Below, piece after piece: positions 9,130 to 17,644 of a DNA stretch of 64,000 nt (positions within the stretch are counted from its first letter, which is position 1; every line of letters begins with the position of its first letter). The stretch is from Rickettsiales bacterium (GTDB lineage Bacteria > Pseudomonadota > Alphaproteobacteria > Rickettsiales > SXRF01). Location of the stretch: positions 1 through 64,000 of the forward strand of contig JAJTHB010000011.1 of the NCBI GenBank assembly GCA_021299465.1, given 5' to 3'. The notes under the pieces were generated by a model that was given only the letters and a program-made list of their open reading frames with translations, was not told where the DNA came from and ran no database searches. Made by a program: the position numbers and the translations under genes.

Positions 9130-10674
9130 ATGAATTTTTACATCACCACCCCAATTTATTATGTGAATGACCGGCCGCATATCGGCCATGCCTATACCTC
9201 GGTCGCGTGCGATGTGCTGGCGCGCTACAAGCGCCTGTGCGGCGCAAACGTTAAGTTTCTGACCGGCACCGATGAACATGGCCAGAAAGTCGAAAAATCC
9301 GCTGCCACCGCTGGCACTACGCCAAAAGCGCTGGCGGATAGCAATTCACAGCATTTCCGCGATATTACCCAGCTGCTTAACCTCAGCAATGATGATTTCA
9401 TCCGCACCACCGAGCCGCGCCATATCACCTCGGCGCAAGCACTTTGGCAGCGTATGCAGAGTAATGGCCATATTTATGAAGGTAAATATGCCGGCTGGTA
9501 TGCGGTGCGCGATGAAGCTTATTATGCCGAGTCTGAACTGGTGGGTGGCAAAGCCCCAACCGGCGCTGATGTTGAGTGGGTGGAAGAGCCGAGCTATTTC
9601 TTCAACCTCTCCAAATGGCAGGAGCCATTGCTTGCCCATTACGCCGCGAATCCGGGCTTTATCCGCCCCGAATCTCGCTATAACGAGATAGTGAGTTTTG
9701 TAAAAGGCGGGCTTAAAGACCTCTCCATCTCGCGCACGACTTTTTCGTGGGGCATTCCTGTCCCGGGCGATACGAAACATATCATGTATGTGTGGCTGGA
9801 TGCGCTGGCGAATTATCTATCGGCGCTTGGATTTCCGGATGAGCAGGGCGAGATGAAAGATTTCTGGCCTGCTAATTTACACATGGTTGGCAAAGACATT
9901 GTGCGCTTTCACGCAGTCTATTGGCCAGCGTTCCTGATGGCCGCAAACCTGCCCCTGCCAAAGCGGATTTTTGCTCATGGCTGGTGGACGATCGAAGGCG
10001 AGAAAATGAGCAAATCGCTGGGTAATGTCATCGCGCCACAAGCGTTGGTGGATGAATTCGGCCTTGACCAGACCCGCTATTTCCTGATGCGCGAAGTGCC
10101 GTTTGGTAATGACGGCAATTTTTCGCGCGAGCGCATGGTGACCGTTATTAATAGTGAACTCGCCAATACCATCGGTAACCTCGTGCAGCGAACGCTCTCC
10201 ATGGTACAGAAAAATTGCTGCGGTATGGTTCCGGATGCTCAGGGTGTGGCGCGCGATGAGCTTGACCTTGGTTTTCTGGAAAAAGTCTATGTGACCAAAC
10301 CGGAAACGCCGTTTGAGGTCGAAACAGCCTATATGGATTGCCGTTTTCATGAGATCGCGGCGGATATCGTCGCAATCGCCGCTGAGGCGAACCTCTACAT
10401 CGATCAGAAAGCACCCTGGAAGCAGAAGAAAATCGACGAGCGGCTCATGAATGCCACACTGTATCATTTACTGGAGGCAATACGCTGTATTGCCATTATG
10501 TTACAGCCATTTATTCCAGATGCAGCGGATAAAATCTTAAACCAGCTTGCTGTTTCATCCAATGAGCGTGGGTTTGATCGGTTGAATGAAGCCCATGCAC
10601 TTAAGTCCGGCCACCCGCTGCCAGCACCCGCACCTGTATTTCCAAGAATCCAGCAAGGCGATGCCGCAGCATGA
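9130..10674 (+). CDS. metG: Methionyl-tRNA synthetase
   Basis: Class I synthetase charging tRNA-Met. The HIGH motif occurs as RPHIGHAYTS near residue 17, TGTDEHGQK near 46, and KMSKS as GEKMSKSLGNV near 292. The connective peptide (AGWYAVRDEAYYAESEL) lacks the zinc-knuckle cysteines, fitting the zinc-free short MetG class common in alphaproteobacteria. At 514 residues it has no C-terminal EMAP/Trbp111 dimerisation domain. The start follows a short gap after holB; its stop overlaps the tatD start by four bases (ATGATG context). Confidence 0.95.
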   Translation: MNFYITTPIYYVNDRPHIGHAYTSVACDVLARYKRLCGANVKFLTGTDEHGQKVEKSAATAGTTPKALADSNSQHFRDITQLLNLSNDDFIRTTEPRHITSAQALWQRMQSNGHIYEGKYAGWYAVRDEAYYAESELVGGKAPTGADVEWVEEPSYFFNLSKWQEPLLAHYAANPGFIRPESRYNEIVSFVKGGLKDLSISRTTFSWGIPVPGDTKHIMYVWLDALANYLSALGFPDEQGEMKDFWPANLHMVGKDIVRFHAVYWPAFLMAANLPLPKRIFAHGWWTIEGEKMSKSLGNVIAPQALVDEFGLDQTRYFLMREVPFGNDGNFSRERMVTVINSELANTIGNLVQRTLSMVQKNCCGMVPDAQGVARDELDLGFLEKVYVTKPETPFEVETAYMDCRFHEIAADIVAIAAEANLYIDQKAPWKQKKIDERLMNATLYHLLEAIRCIAIMLQPFIPDAADKILNQLAVSSNERGFDRLNEAHALKSGHPLPAPAPVFPRIQQGDAAA

Positions 10675-11471
10675 TGCTGGTTGATTCGCATTGCCATTTG
10701 AATTTTCCGGAGTTCAGGGATGATCTGGATGGCATCATTGCCCGAGCGCGTGCTGCAGGCGTGAAGGTGATGCAGACGATCTGCACCGAAATGGCAGAGT
10801 TTGATGAGGTGCATGGCATCGCCCAGAAATATGATGGGGTGTATTGCTCAGTCGGCGTGCATCCGAATGATTCCGGAGATGAAAAACAGGTTACGGCCCA
10901 GGAGCTTATAGACAAATGCCATCATCCCAAGGTTATCGGCATCGGTGAAACTGGCCTTGATTTTCATTATGAAACAGCCAGCCGCCAGCTACAGGAACAA
11001 AATTTCAGGGAACATATTCATGCGGGTAGGGTGTGCGGCCTGCCAGTGATCGTCCATAGCCGCGATGCTGACACTGATACGATTCGTGTGCTCGCGGACG
11101 AAATGAAAAAAGGCGCGTTCAAATTCCTGATCCATTGCTTCACCGGCACCAAGGAACTTGCTGACGAATCAGTCAAAATGGGTGGGTATATTTCGCTATC
11201 GGGTATCATATCCTTCAAGAATTCAGGTGCCATACGGGAGGCGTTAAGTGATGTGCCGCTTGACCGGCTGCTGGTTGAGACGGATGCACCATTTCTTGCT
11301 CCCGTGCCTTATCGCGGCAAACGAAATGAGCCATCATATACCATATATACCAACAGGATATTGGCAGAACTTAAATCTCTACAAGAACACGAGATGGCAG
11401 CTCTAACTACCGAAAATTTTTTCCGACTGTTTAGTAAGGCCAAAAAGTCAACCACAGACTTATCCACATGA
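10671..11471 (+). CDS. TatD-family metal-dependent hydrolase
   Basis: Amidohydrolase-like TIM barrel of the TatD/YcfH/YjjV DNase family; members act as 3'-5' DNases or peptide/tRNA quality-control enzymes. Metal-binding HSHCHLNF-type motif (VDSHCHLNFPEF) opens the protein, with the Glu motif GIGETGLDFHY near 95, His in VIVHSRDA near 129, His in FLIHCFTGT near 154 and the terminal Asp in LLVETDAPFLAP near 204. All five ligands are visible. Two adjacent ATGs exist (10671, 10674). It overlaps metG and the following MBL-fold gene (ATGA), consistent with one transcript. Confidence 0.92.
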   Translation: MMLVDSHCHLNFPEFRDDLDGIIARARAAGVKVMQTICTEMAEFDEVHGIAQKYDGVYCSVGVHPNDSGDEKQVTAQELIDKCHHPKVIGIGETGLDFHYETASRQLQEQNFREHIHAGRVCGLPVIVHSRDADTDTIRVLADEMKKGAFKFLIHCFTGTKELADESVKMGGYISLSGIISFKNSGAIREALSDVPLDRLLVETDAPFLAPVPYRGKRNEPSYTIYTNRILAELKSLQEHEMAALTTENFFRLFSKAKKSTTDLST

Positions 11472-12247
11472 AAGTAACCATTCTTGGCTGCGGCAGCTCA
11501 ACCGGAGTGCCGATGATTGGCTGCGGGTGCGAGGTATGCACCTCAGACAACCCAAAAAACAAGCGCAGCCGCGTTTCTTCATGGATTGAAACCAGAGGAA
11601 AAAGCCTGCTAATTGATAGTTCGCCAGACCTTAGGCAACAGGCCTTAAAACACAATATCAGGCGCGTTGACAGCGTGCTTTATACACATGACCATGCTGA
11701 CCACACGCACGGGCTCGATGAGCTACGGTCATTCAATTACTTATCAGATGAAGCTATACCAATTTACTGCGATAGGCAGACATATGCCTCAATTTACAGC
11801 AAGTTTGGCTATGCATTCCAAGAAAAGCCGCCGGTATGGTTTCGACCATGCCTAACCGCCAATATTCTAGAAGAGGGGGATGTCGGGAAAGTACTTATTC
11901 AGGATATTACAGTTACTTATTTTAAGCAGCTCCATGGAAAAGTAACCACACTCGGATATCGCATTGGAAATATGGCTTATTCAACTGATACGGATGGATT
12001 GCCAGAATCTGCCTTCAAGGCGCTTGAGGGGGTGGAGATTTGGATCGTGGATTGCCTGCGCTACAGTAAATCGCCGACTCATGCGAGTTTAGAAATGACG
12101 CTTGGCTGGATCGACCGTGTGAAGCCAAAGCTTGCCATTCTGACCCATATGGCACACGAATTTGATTACGAACAGCTATCAAAAGAGTTGCCGGCAGGGG
12201 TCGTGGCGGGCTATGACGGTATGGCGATAGAGCTGGAGGATCCATAA
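11468..12247 (+). CDS. MBL-fold metallo-hydrolase (PhnP/RNase Z-like)
   Basis: Metallo-beta-lactamase fold protein with LGCGSSTGVPMIGCGC at the N-terminus and the zinc motif THDHADHTHGLDELR near residue 74, then His in LHGK, Asp in YSTDTDG and a late His in LTHMAHEFDY. The N-terminal Cys-rich CGCEVCTSDNPKNKRSR segment is typical of the group that sits behind tatD in alphaproteobacteria and is related to PhnP (phosphoribosyl cyclic phosphodiesterase). Substrate cannot be read from sequence. It is coupled on both sides: ATGA with tatD and TAATG with the peroxidase gene. Confidence 0.88.
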   Translation: MKVTILGCGSSTGVPMIGCGCEVCTSDNPKNKRSRVSSWIETRGKSLLIDSSPDLRQQALKHNIRRVDSVLYTHDHADHTHGLDELRSFNYLSDEAIPIYCDRQTYASIYSKFGYAFQEKPPVWFRPCLTANILEEGDVGKVLIQDITVTYFKQLHGKVTTLGYRIGNMAYSTDTDGLPESAFKALEGVEIWIVDCLRYSKSPTHASLEMTLGWIDRVKPKLAILTHMAHEFDYEQLSKELPAGVVAGYDGMAIELEDP

Positions 12248-12813
12248 TGAAGAAACCACTGCAATTTATTGTTTTTTTAGGAGCAACCCTCATGACAAGC
12301 CTCGCTGGCCAATCAATTGCCAAACCAACAGATAAAATCGCATATGATTTTGAATTTGAATCACTTACCGGCGATCCAATGCCATTGTCAGCCTATAAGG
12401 GGAAGGTGATGCTGGTTGTAAACACCGCATCCAAATGCGGCTTTACCGGCCAGTATAAAGGCCTACAGGCACTACATGAGGCCTACAAGGATAGAGGCCT
12501 TATTGTAATCGGCGTGCCATCGAATGATTTTGGTGGTCAGGAGCCCGGAAATGAAGAGCAGATCAAACAATTCTGTGAGCTGAATTATGGTGTCACATTT
12601 CCCATGACCGGCAAAACCCAAGTTACCGGCAAAGATACACATCCGTTTTATCAATGGATTACGGAAACACTGGGCTTTGGCTCAGGACCAAAATGGAACT
12701 TTCATAAGTATTTGATTGGTAAGAATGGCCTTCCAGTTGATCATTTCAGCTCCATTACCTCGCCAGACTCAGATAAGCTGAAAGCCGCCATTGATAAGGA
12801 ACTCGCTAAATGA
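12247..12813 (+). CDS. Glutathione peroxidase family protein, probably exported
   Basis: Thiol peroxidase reducing hydroperoxides. The peroxidatic Cys is in VNTASKCGFTGQYKGL (Cys rather than selenocysteine). The Gln/Trp partners are in NDFGGQEPG and PKWNFHKYLIG, so the catalytic tetrad is complete. Before the catalytic domain is a 26-residue extension MKKPLQFIVFLGATLMTSLAGQSIAK that looks like a Sec signal peptide, so the enzyme is probably periplasmic; an internal ATG at 12292 would remove most of the hydrophobic part. Coupled to the MBL gene by TAATG. It is the last gene of the tmk-to-gpx run. Confidence 0.9.
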   Translation: MKKPLQFIVFLGATLMTSLAGQSIAKPTDKIAYDFEFESLTGDPMPLSAYKGKVMLVVNTASKCGFTGQYKGLQALHEAYKDRGLIVIGVPSNDFGGQEPGNEEQIKQFCELNYGVTFPMTGKTQVTGKDTHPFYQWITETLGFGSGPKWNFHKYLIGKNGLPVDHFSSITSPDSDKLKAAIDKELAK

Positions 12814-12825
12814 AACTGCCAATCT

Positions 12826-12854
12826 TTGTCTATTTTTTCCATAATATATATTAT
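12826..12854 (+). promoter_or_regulatory. Putative sigma-70 promoter
   Basis: TTGTCT at 12826-12831, 17 bases, then TATTAT at 12849-12854, inside an A+T-rich palindrome (ATAATATATATTAT, 12841-12854). A start near 12861 would leave a leader of about a dozen bases with no clear ribosome site for the next gene. Inferred from sequence only. Confidence 0.4.
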
Positions 12855-12872
12855 ACGACTAATTGATCGATC

Positions 12873-13652
12873 ATGATGCATCCCGTTATTGAATCCATAC
12901 TAAAAACCATTTGCACGGAATATGAGGCGCTCCCTAGCGCAGCACAGAATCAACGCATTTATGCCATCAAAGATCCGCGTGAAGCTAAGATGTTCTTTGA
13001 TCTTCTCGTCATGATTGGTCTGGTCGCCAAGCTGTATCATGAAACTTCACAAAGCAAAGTTTATGTATCACCACCTAAAAACGCCATTAAATCCAGCCAT
13101 GAGCTAGTGGCTGAGATAACCGCCTATGCCTCATCTGCCCGATCAATAAAAGAACATCTCGATACGCTGCTTGCTCAAGGTAAGCTTGGCGCATCAGACT
13201 ATTCTCTTTCCCTGAGTCAGACACCTGCAATGGATAAACAGATTACTGTTCATTTGGTCTCAGAAAATCGTCAGGTCCCAAAAGACCAAAACAACCCAAT
13301 CGCTTTACAAACTCAAGAAAAGCCAAACTATAAAGGCTCGGTCAATCCTGGCAGCACCTCCAAAGAAGATGATATCTTTACGGGCCCAGCTGTTATGAAC
13401 CCTATCGGGATCACACGCGCTAAGCTTATGAAAGTTGACGAAAATCCCGATACACTATGGAAACAAATGAAGCTTTATATCAAAGGTAATGCGCTTTACA
13501 GCTCGATGGTATTCATTGCCTGTGTTATTGCCCTGATTAGCTTCTTCTCGATGTTTGTTGTTTCCAAAGCGTTTTTATGCCCTGACTTTGCTTCGATGAA
13601 GGACAAAAATCCACCTTGGTATTGCACGTATAAAACGGATGAAAACAACTAA
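12873..13652 (+). CDS. Unknown protein with one C-terminal membrane segment
   Basis: I do not recognise a family. The 259 residues begin with a helical soluble region (MHPVIESILKTICTEYEALP), continue through a polar, Lys/Ser/Pro-rich middle (about 100-190) and end with one strong hydrophobic segment around 213-236 (SSMVFIACVIALISFFSMFV), followed by a short tail with Cys-Pro-Asp and a second Cys. The likely topology is a cytosolic N-domain with a small periplasmic tail. No Shine-Dalgarno is evident. Its end overlaps the aroA-cmk start by 14 bases, so it is probably cotranscribed with it from the A+T-rich promoter just upstream. Confidence 0.7.
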   Translation: MMHPVIESILKTICTEYEALPSAAQNQRIYAIKDPREAKMFFDLLVMIGLVAKLYHETSQSKVYVSPPKNAIKSSHELVAEITAYASSARSIKEHLDTLLAQGKLGASDYSLSLSQTPAMDKQITVHLVSENRQVPKDQNNPIALQTQEKPNYKGSVNPGSTSKEDDIFTGPAVMNPIGITRAKLMKVDENPDTLWKQMKLYIKGNALYSSMVFIACVIALISFFSMFVVSKAFLCPDFASMKDKNPPWYCTYKTDENN

Positions 13653-15639
13653 TCATATCCCCTTACCGCTTGCTTCAGAACCAATAAAATCGCTGCTTGG
13701 CGACGTGATGGTGCCTGGCGACAAGTCAATTTCACACCGCGCTTTGATGCTGTCATCACAAGTGCCTGGCACTACGACAATCTATGGTTTGCTTGAAGGT
13801 GAAGATGTGCTGAATACCGCCTCAGCACTTCGTCAGCTAGGTGTAAGGATTGAAAAAAAAGCTACTCACTGGCTGGTCGATGGTGTGGGCGTCGGTGGGT
13901 TAACCCCGAGCAAAGATGTGCTGGATATGGGTAATTCCGGCACAAGCACCAGACTGCTCATGGGGCTTGTCACCCCCTATCCTTTTACCACGTTCTTTAC
14001 AGGTGATGATTCCCTGCGCTCGCGCCCGATGAAGCGCGTGATGACGCCGCTGGCTGATATTGGCGCTCGCTTTACCGCTCGTGATGAAAATTATTTGCCA
14101 ATCGCACTTTCCGGAACCGCTGAACCAAAAGCAACCCAATACAGATTGCCGGTTGCTTCCGCACAGGTCAAATCTGCCATTCTGCTTGCTGCACTAAACA
14201 CGCCAGGCACAACCACCGTTATTGAGCCACACGCAACACGTGATCATACCGAAAACATGCTGCGTGGGCTTGGATTTAAAATCGAAACACAAAAAGGCAG
14301 AGATGGCGAAACCATCATCTCAATCGCCGGAAAACAGTCTATAAACGAAGCGAACCGCCAGATTGATGTGCCTGGCGATCCCTCTTCTGCTGCTTTTGTC
14401 GTTGTCGCAGCCTTGATTTGCCCGGGATCCAACATCACTATTCGCAGTGTCTGCATGAATCCACTAAGGACCGGTTTATTCACGACACTGTTAGAAATGG
14501 GTGCCAATATTTCATTTCAGAATGAGCGCGTTATCGCCGGTGAACCAGTAGCCGACCTCACCGTAAGAAGCAGCAAGCTTAATGCCGTGAGTGTCCCGCC
14601 AGATCGTGCGCCAAGCATGATTGATGAATACCCGATTCTTGCTGTGGCAGCAGCTTTTGCTGAGGGTGAAACCGCCATGCACGGCCTTTCTGAACTAAGA
14701 GTGAAAGAAAGCGATCGGCTCAGCGCAATCATTGAATGCCTGAATGCCTGCGGCGCCCACGCACGCGCCGAGGGCGACAGCCTGTTTGTAAGGGGTGGCA
14801 AGGTGCGCGGCGGAACAAAAATCCGTTCGCGCTATGATCATCGTATTGCCATGAGTTTTCTGGTACTTGGCATGGCAAGCGAGCAAGCCGTTGAAGTCGA
14901 TGATGCCAGCGCAATTGCTACCAGCTTTCCTCATTTTGTTGAGCTAATGAATGGGCTTGGCGGAAAAATAGTATCAATTGGTCAGCCCGTTGCATCCGGC
15001 CAAAAACCACTGGTTATCGCGATTGATGGACCGGCCGCCAGCGGCAAAGGCACCCTCGCCCGCCGTCTCGCCGAGCATCTTGGGTTTGACTATCTTGATA
15101 CCGGCAGCCTGTATCGCGCGGTTGGCATGAAGCTCATTTATGGCGGCAAAGACCCTGCTGATCGCGAAGCGGCCATGCATGCCGCAGAAACCATCGATAC
15201 CGATGACCTGGCCAATCCACGCCTCAGACAGGAACGCATCGGTCAGGCCGCCTCCATTGTTTCCGCCTATCCGGAAGTGCGCGGTGCACTACTTGAGTTT
15301 CAGCGTAACTTTGCCAAAGGTAAAAAAGGCGCTGTTCTTGATGGGCGGGATATTGGCACCGTTGTTTATCCGCAGGCCGATTTCAAATTCTTCATTACTG
15401 CCACGCTTTATGCACGCGCTAAACGCCGCCACCGCGAGCTGACAGGCGAAGGGATTGAAGTGATTTTTGAGTCGGTGCTTGAAGATTTGCGGGAACGGGA
15501 TGAAAGGGATGCTAAGCGCGCTATTGCCCCCCTGAAACCAGCCGCAGACGCTATCGTTATGGATACTTCTGACATGGATGCGAGTACCGTGTTCGCAAAA
15601 GCCTGCGCTGTAATCGATAAAATGGTCAAAAAAGCTTGA
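13639..15639 (+). CDS. aroA-cmk: Fused EPSP synthase / cytidylate kinase
   Basis: A single 666-residue frame joins two normally separate neighbours. Residues 1-445 are 3-phosphoshikimate 1-carboxyvinyltransferase (shikimate pathway): GDKSISHRALML near 29, MGNSGTSTRLLMG near 98, RPMKRVMTPL, VPGDPSSAAF and LRVKESDRLSAI. After a short linker (about 445-456), residues 457-666 are cytidylate kinase (CMP to CDP): P-loop AIDGPAASGKGTLARRLA, YLDTGSLYRAVG and DGRDIGTVVYPQADFKFF. No stop or restart codon with a ribosome site lies at the junction. The conserved aroA-cmk-rpsA order makes loss of the aroA stop an easy route. Both halves keep their active-site blocks. Confidence 0.95.
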   Translation: MKTTNHIPLPLASEPIKSLLGDVMVPGDKSISHRALMLSSQVPGTTTIYGLLEGEDVLNTASALRQLGVRIEKKATHWLVDGVGVGGLTPSKDVLDMGNSGTSTRLLMGLVTPYPFTTFFTGDDSLRSRPMKRVMTPLADIGARFTARDENYLPIALSGTAEPKATQYRLPVASAQVKSAILLAALNTPGTTTVIEPHATRDHTENMLRGLGFKIETQKGRDGETIISIAGKQSINEANRQIDVPGDPSSAAFVVVAALICPGSNITIRSVCMNPLRTGLFTTLLEMGANISFQNERVIAGEPVADLTVRSSKLNAVSVPPDRAPSMIDEYPILAVAAAFAEGETAMHGLSELRVKESDRLSAIIECLNACGAHARAEGDSLFVRGGKVRGGTKIRSRYDHRIAMSFLVLGMASEQAVEVDDASAIATSFPHFVELMNGLGGKIVSIGQPVASGQKPLVIAIDGPAASGKGTLARRLAEHLGFDYLDTGSLYRAVGMKLIYGGKDPADREAAMHAAETIDTDDLANPRLRQERIGQAASIVSAYPEVRGALLEFQRNFAKGKKGAVLDGRDIGTVVYPQADFKFFITATLYARAKRRHRELTGEGIEVIFESVLEDLRERDERDAKRAIAPLKPAADAIVMDTSDMDASTVFAKACAVIDKMVKKA

Positions 15640-15653
15640 TTTACCGCTTTTTT
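15628..15653 (+). terminator. Rho-independent terminator after aroA-cmk
   Basis: AAAAAAGC (15628-15635), ten-base loop, GCTTTTTT (15646-15653): an 8-bp stem ending in a T-run that overlaps the aroA-cmk stop codon. Being A/T-flanked on both sides it could act in either direction. Confidence 0.6.
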
Positions 15654-15853
15654 TGAGTATAGCTATGCGCCTATTTAACCAATAGCGGGGCAGCCGGCGG
15701 GCTCGCCCTTCGTTTTTTCGTCTTTGTTGCATGGTGCAGCTCTGGCGACATATTTAAACCCGAAGCAGCCGCCGCTGTTTTTTAAACTAGGATGGTTTCA
15801 GGCGTCAGGTTGACGGCTTAAAGCCTAAACCCAAAGCCCAAAGCCCAAACAAA
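15654..15853 (+). promoter_or_regulatory. rpsA leader region with hairpins and a 7-mer repeat
   Basis: 200 bases ahead of rpsA. It holds a second terminator-like hairpin at 15763-15783 (7-bp stem AAGCAGC/GCTGTTT with a CGCC loop and six Ts), a small palindrome GGCTTAAAGCC at 15815-15825, and a short tandem repeat of AAGCCCA-like heptamers at 15820-15850 running right up to the start codon. There is no Shine-Dalgarno, which is usual for S1 messages that are autoregulated by S1 binding. The hairpin plus T-run could be an attenuator or the end of readthrough from upstream; the promoter itself I cannot place. Confidence 0.45.
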
Positions 15854-17569
15854 ATGGCTCAAGCAGCTCAAGCATTTAATATGGAAACAGAAGATTTTGG
15901 TGCATTATTTGAAGAGTCGGTGAAGCGTACCGGCAAACTCGAAGGCGCGGTTGTTCGCGGTGTCGTCGTTGCGATTGAAAAAGATGTCGTTGTGATCGAT
16001 GTCGGCTTGAAATCCGAAGGCCGTGTTCCCTTAAAAGAATTTACCATCGGTGGCGCTTCCGCAGAACTTCGCACTGGCGATGAAGTTGAAGTTTACCTCG
16101 AAAAAATCGAAAACAGGAATGGTGAGGCAGTATTGTCTCGCGAAAAAGCACTGCGCGAAGAAGCGTGGGTGAAGCTTGAAAAAGCATGCGCCAATAACCA
16201 GCGCGTTGAAGGCGTGATCTTTGGCCGTGTTAAAGGCGGTTTCACAGTGGATATTCAGGGCGCTGTCGCGTTCCTGCCCGGCTCTCAGGTTGATATTCGT
16301 CCGATTCGTGATGTTGGCCCGCTGATGCACATCACCCAGCCGTTCCAGATTCTGAAAATGGATCGCAAGCGAGGCAACATTGTCGTATCGCGTCGCGCGG
16401 TGCTCGAAGAATCACGCAGCGAACAGCGCGACCAGCTGCTTGGCAAAATCAACGAAGGCCAGACGCTTGATGGTATCGTTAAAAACATCACTGATTACGG
16501 TGCATTCATCGATATGGGCGGCATTGACGGCCTGCTCCACGTCACCGATATTTCGTGGCGCCGTATCAGCCATCCATCGGAAGTACTCGCACTCGGACAG
16601 ACTGTCAAAGTCATGGTCACCAAGTTTGACCCCGCAACCAAACGCGTATCGCTTGGCATGAAACAGCTTGAAAGCAACCCATGGCAAGGCGCTGATGTTA
16701 AATACCCAACCGGCACCAAACTCTCCGGTAAAATCACCAACATCACGGATTACGGTGCGTTCGTTGAACTCGAGCCTGGCATTGAGGGTCTTGTTCACGT
16801 ATCGGAAATCTCGTGGGTGAAGAAATCAGCACATCCGTCCAAAATGGTGTCAGTCAGCCAGGAAGTGAATGTGGTGGTTCTCGATATCGATGCTTCAAAA
16901 CATCGCATCAGCCTTGGCATGAAACAGTGCGAGGAAAACCCATGGGCGAAATATGCGACCAAGGTGAATGTGGGTGATGTTATCGAAGGCGAAATTCGCA
17001 ATATTACTGATTTCGGCCTGTTCGTTGGCCTTGACACCGACATTGACGGCCTTGTTCACCACTCGGATATCAGCTGGTCAGAACCAGGTGATAGCGCGAT
17101 CAAAAACTTCAAAAAAGGCGATACTATCAAAGCCAAGATCCTCGCTGTTGATGTTGAAAAAGAGCGTATCAGCCTTGGTATCAAGCAACTCGATAACGAT
17201 CCGTTTGAAGGTGAATTTGAAGGCATCCGCAAAGGCGCAACTGTAACCTGCACCGTGACCAAAGTTGAAGACGATGGCATTACGGTTAAAGTCACCGACA
17301 ACATCACCAGCTTCATCAAGAAGACTGATCTCGCGCGTGAACGCTCCGAACAACGTCCGGATCGTTTCGCGGTTGGTGATCGTATCGACGCTAAAGTCAC
17401 CGGCGCAGACAAAGAAACGCGGAAAGTCAGCGTTTCGGTTAAAGCGCTGGAAGCTGATGAGCACAAAAAAGCCATCGCTGAATACGGCTCTGAGTCTAGT
17501 GGTGCATCGCTGGGAGATATTCTCGGCGCAGCGCTCGATGAAGCAAAGAGCAAGAAGAAAAAGGGATAA
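15854..17569 (+). CDS. rpsA: 30S ribosomal protein S1
   Basis: Binds mRNA leaders and delivers them to the 30S subunit. The 571 residues contain six OB-fold S1 motifs: about 33-103, 120-186, 205-273 (GQTLDGIVKNITDYGAFIDM), 290-360 (GTKLSGKITNITDYGAFVEL), 377-447 (GDVIEGEIRNITDFGLFVGL) and 463-533, each ending in the family's RISLGMKQ-type strand. The C-terminus is a short basic tail SKKKKG. Position after cmk is the conserved bacterial order. Start ATG 15854 is preceded by a repeat-rich leader without a ribosome site, as expected for S1. Confidence 0.97.
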   Translation: MAQAAQAFNMETEDFGALFEESVKRTGKLEGAVVRGVVVAIEKDVVVIDVGLKSEGRVPLKEFTIGGASAELRTGDEVEVYLEKIENRNGEAVLSREKALREEAWVKLEKACANNQRVEGVIFGRVKGGFTVDIQGAVAFLPGSQVDIRPIRDVGPLMHITQPFQILKMDRKRGNIVVSRRAVLEESRSEQRDQLLGKINEGQTLDGIVKNITDYGAFIDMGGIDGLLHVTDISWRRISHPSEVLALGQTVKVMVTKFDPATKRVSLGMKQLESNPWQGADVKYPTGTKLSGKITNITDYGAFVELEPGIEGLVHVSEISWVKKSAHPSKMVSVSQEVNVVVLDIDASKHRISLGMKQCEENPWAKYATKVNVGDVIEGEIRNITDFGLFVGLDTDIDGLVHHSDISWSEPGDSAIKNFKKGDTIKAKILAVDVEKERISLGIKQLDNDPFEGEFEGIRKGATVTCTVTKVEDDGITVKVTDNITSFIKKTDLARERSEQRPDRFAVGDRIDAKVTGADKETRKVSVSVKALEADEHKKAIAEYGSESSGASLGDILGAALDEAKSKKKKG

Positions 17570-17573
17570 AACT

Positions 17574-17632
17574 TTTGTTGCTGGTTGCTGGCTGCTGGTG
17601 CTACATACTAGCAACCAGCAACTAACAACAAA
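17574..17632. repeat. 25-bp imperfect inverted repeat between rpsA and sppA
   Basis: Left arm 17574-17598 and right arm 17608-17632 pair over 25 positions with two C-A mismatches and two G-U pairs, around a 9-base loop. The left arm is built from three near-identical heptamers (GTTGCTG, GTTGCTG, GCTGCTG). It fills almost the whole gap between the rpsA stop and the sppA ribosome site. It may terminate or attenuate rpsA transcripts or stabilise their 3' end; the function is inferred. Confidence 0.7.
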
Positions 17633-17644
17633 TAAAGAGTCCCA

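Noticed and set aside
15628-15653. A CRISPR or tandem-repeat array in the rpsA leader
   Set aside because: The repeats at 15820-15850 are only a few heptamers, without spacers.
17078-17614. Long antisense frame opposite rpsA as a gene
   Set aside because: It mirrors the codon pattern of rpsA and has no ribosome site or family similarity; likewise the other long frames opposite metG, aroA and secD.
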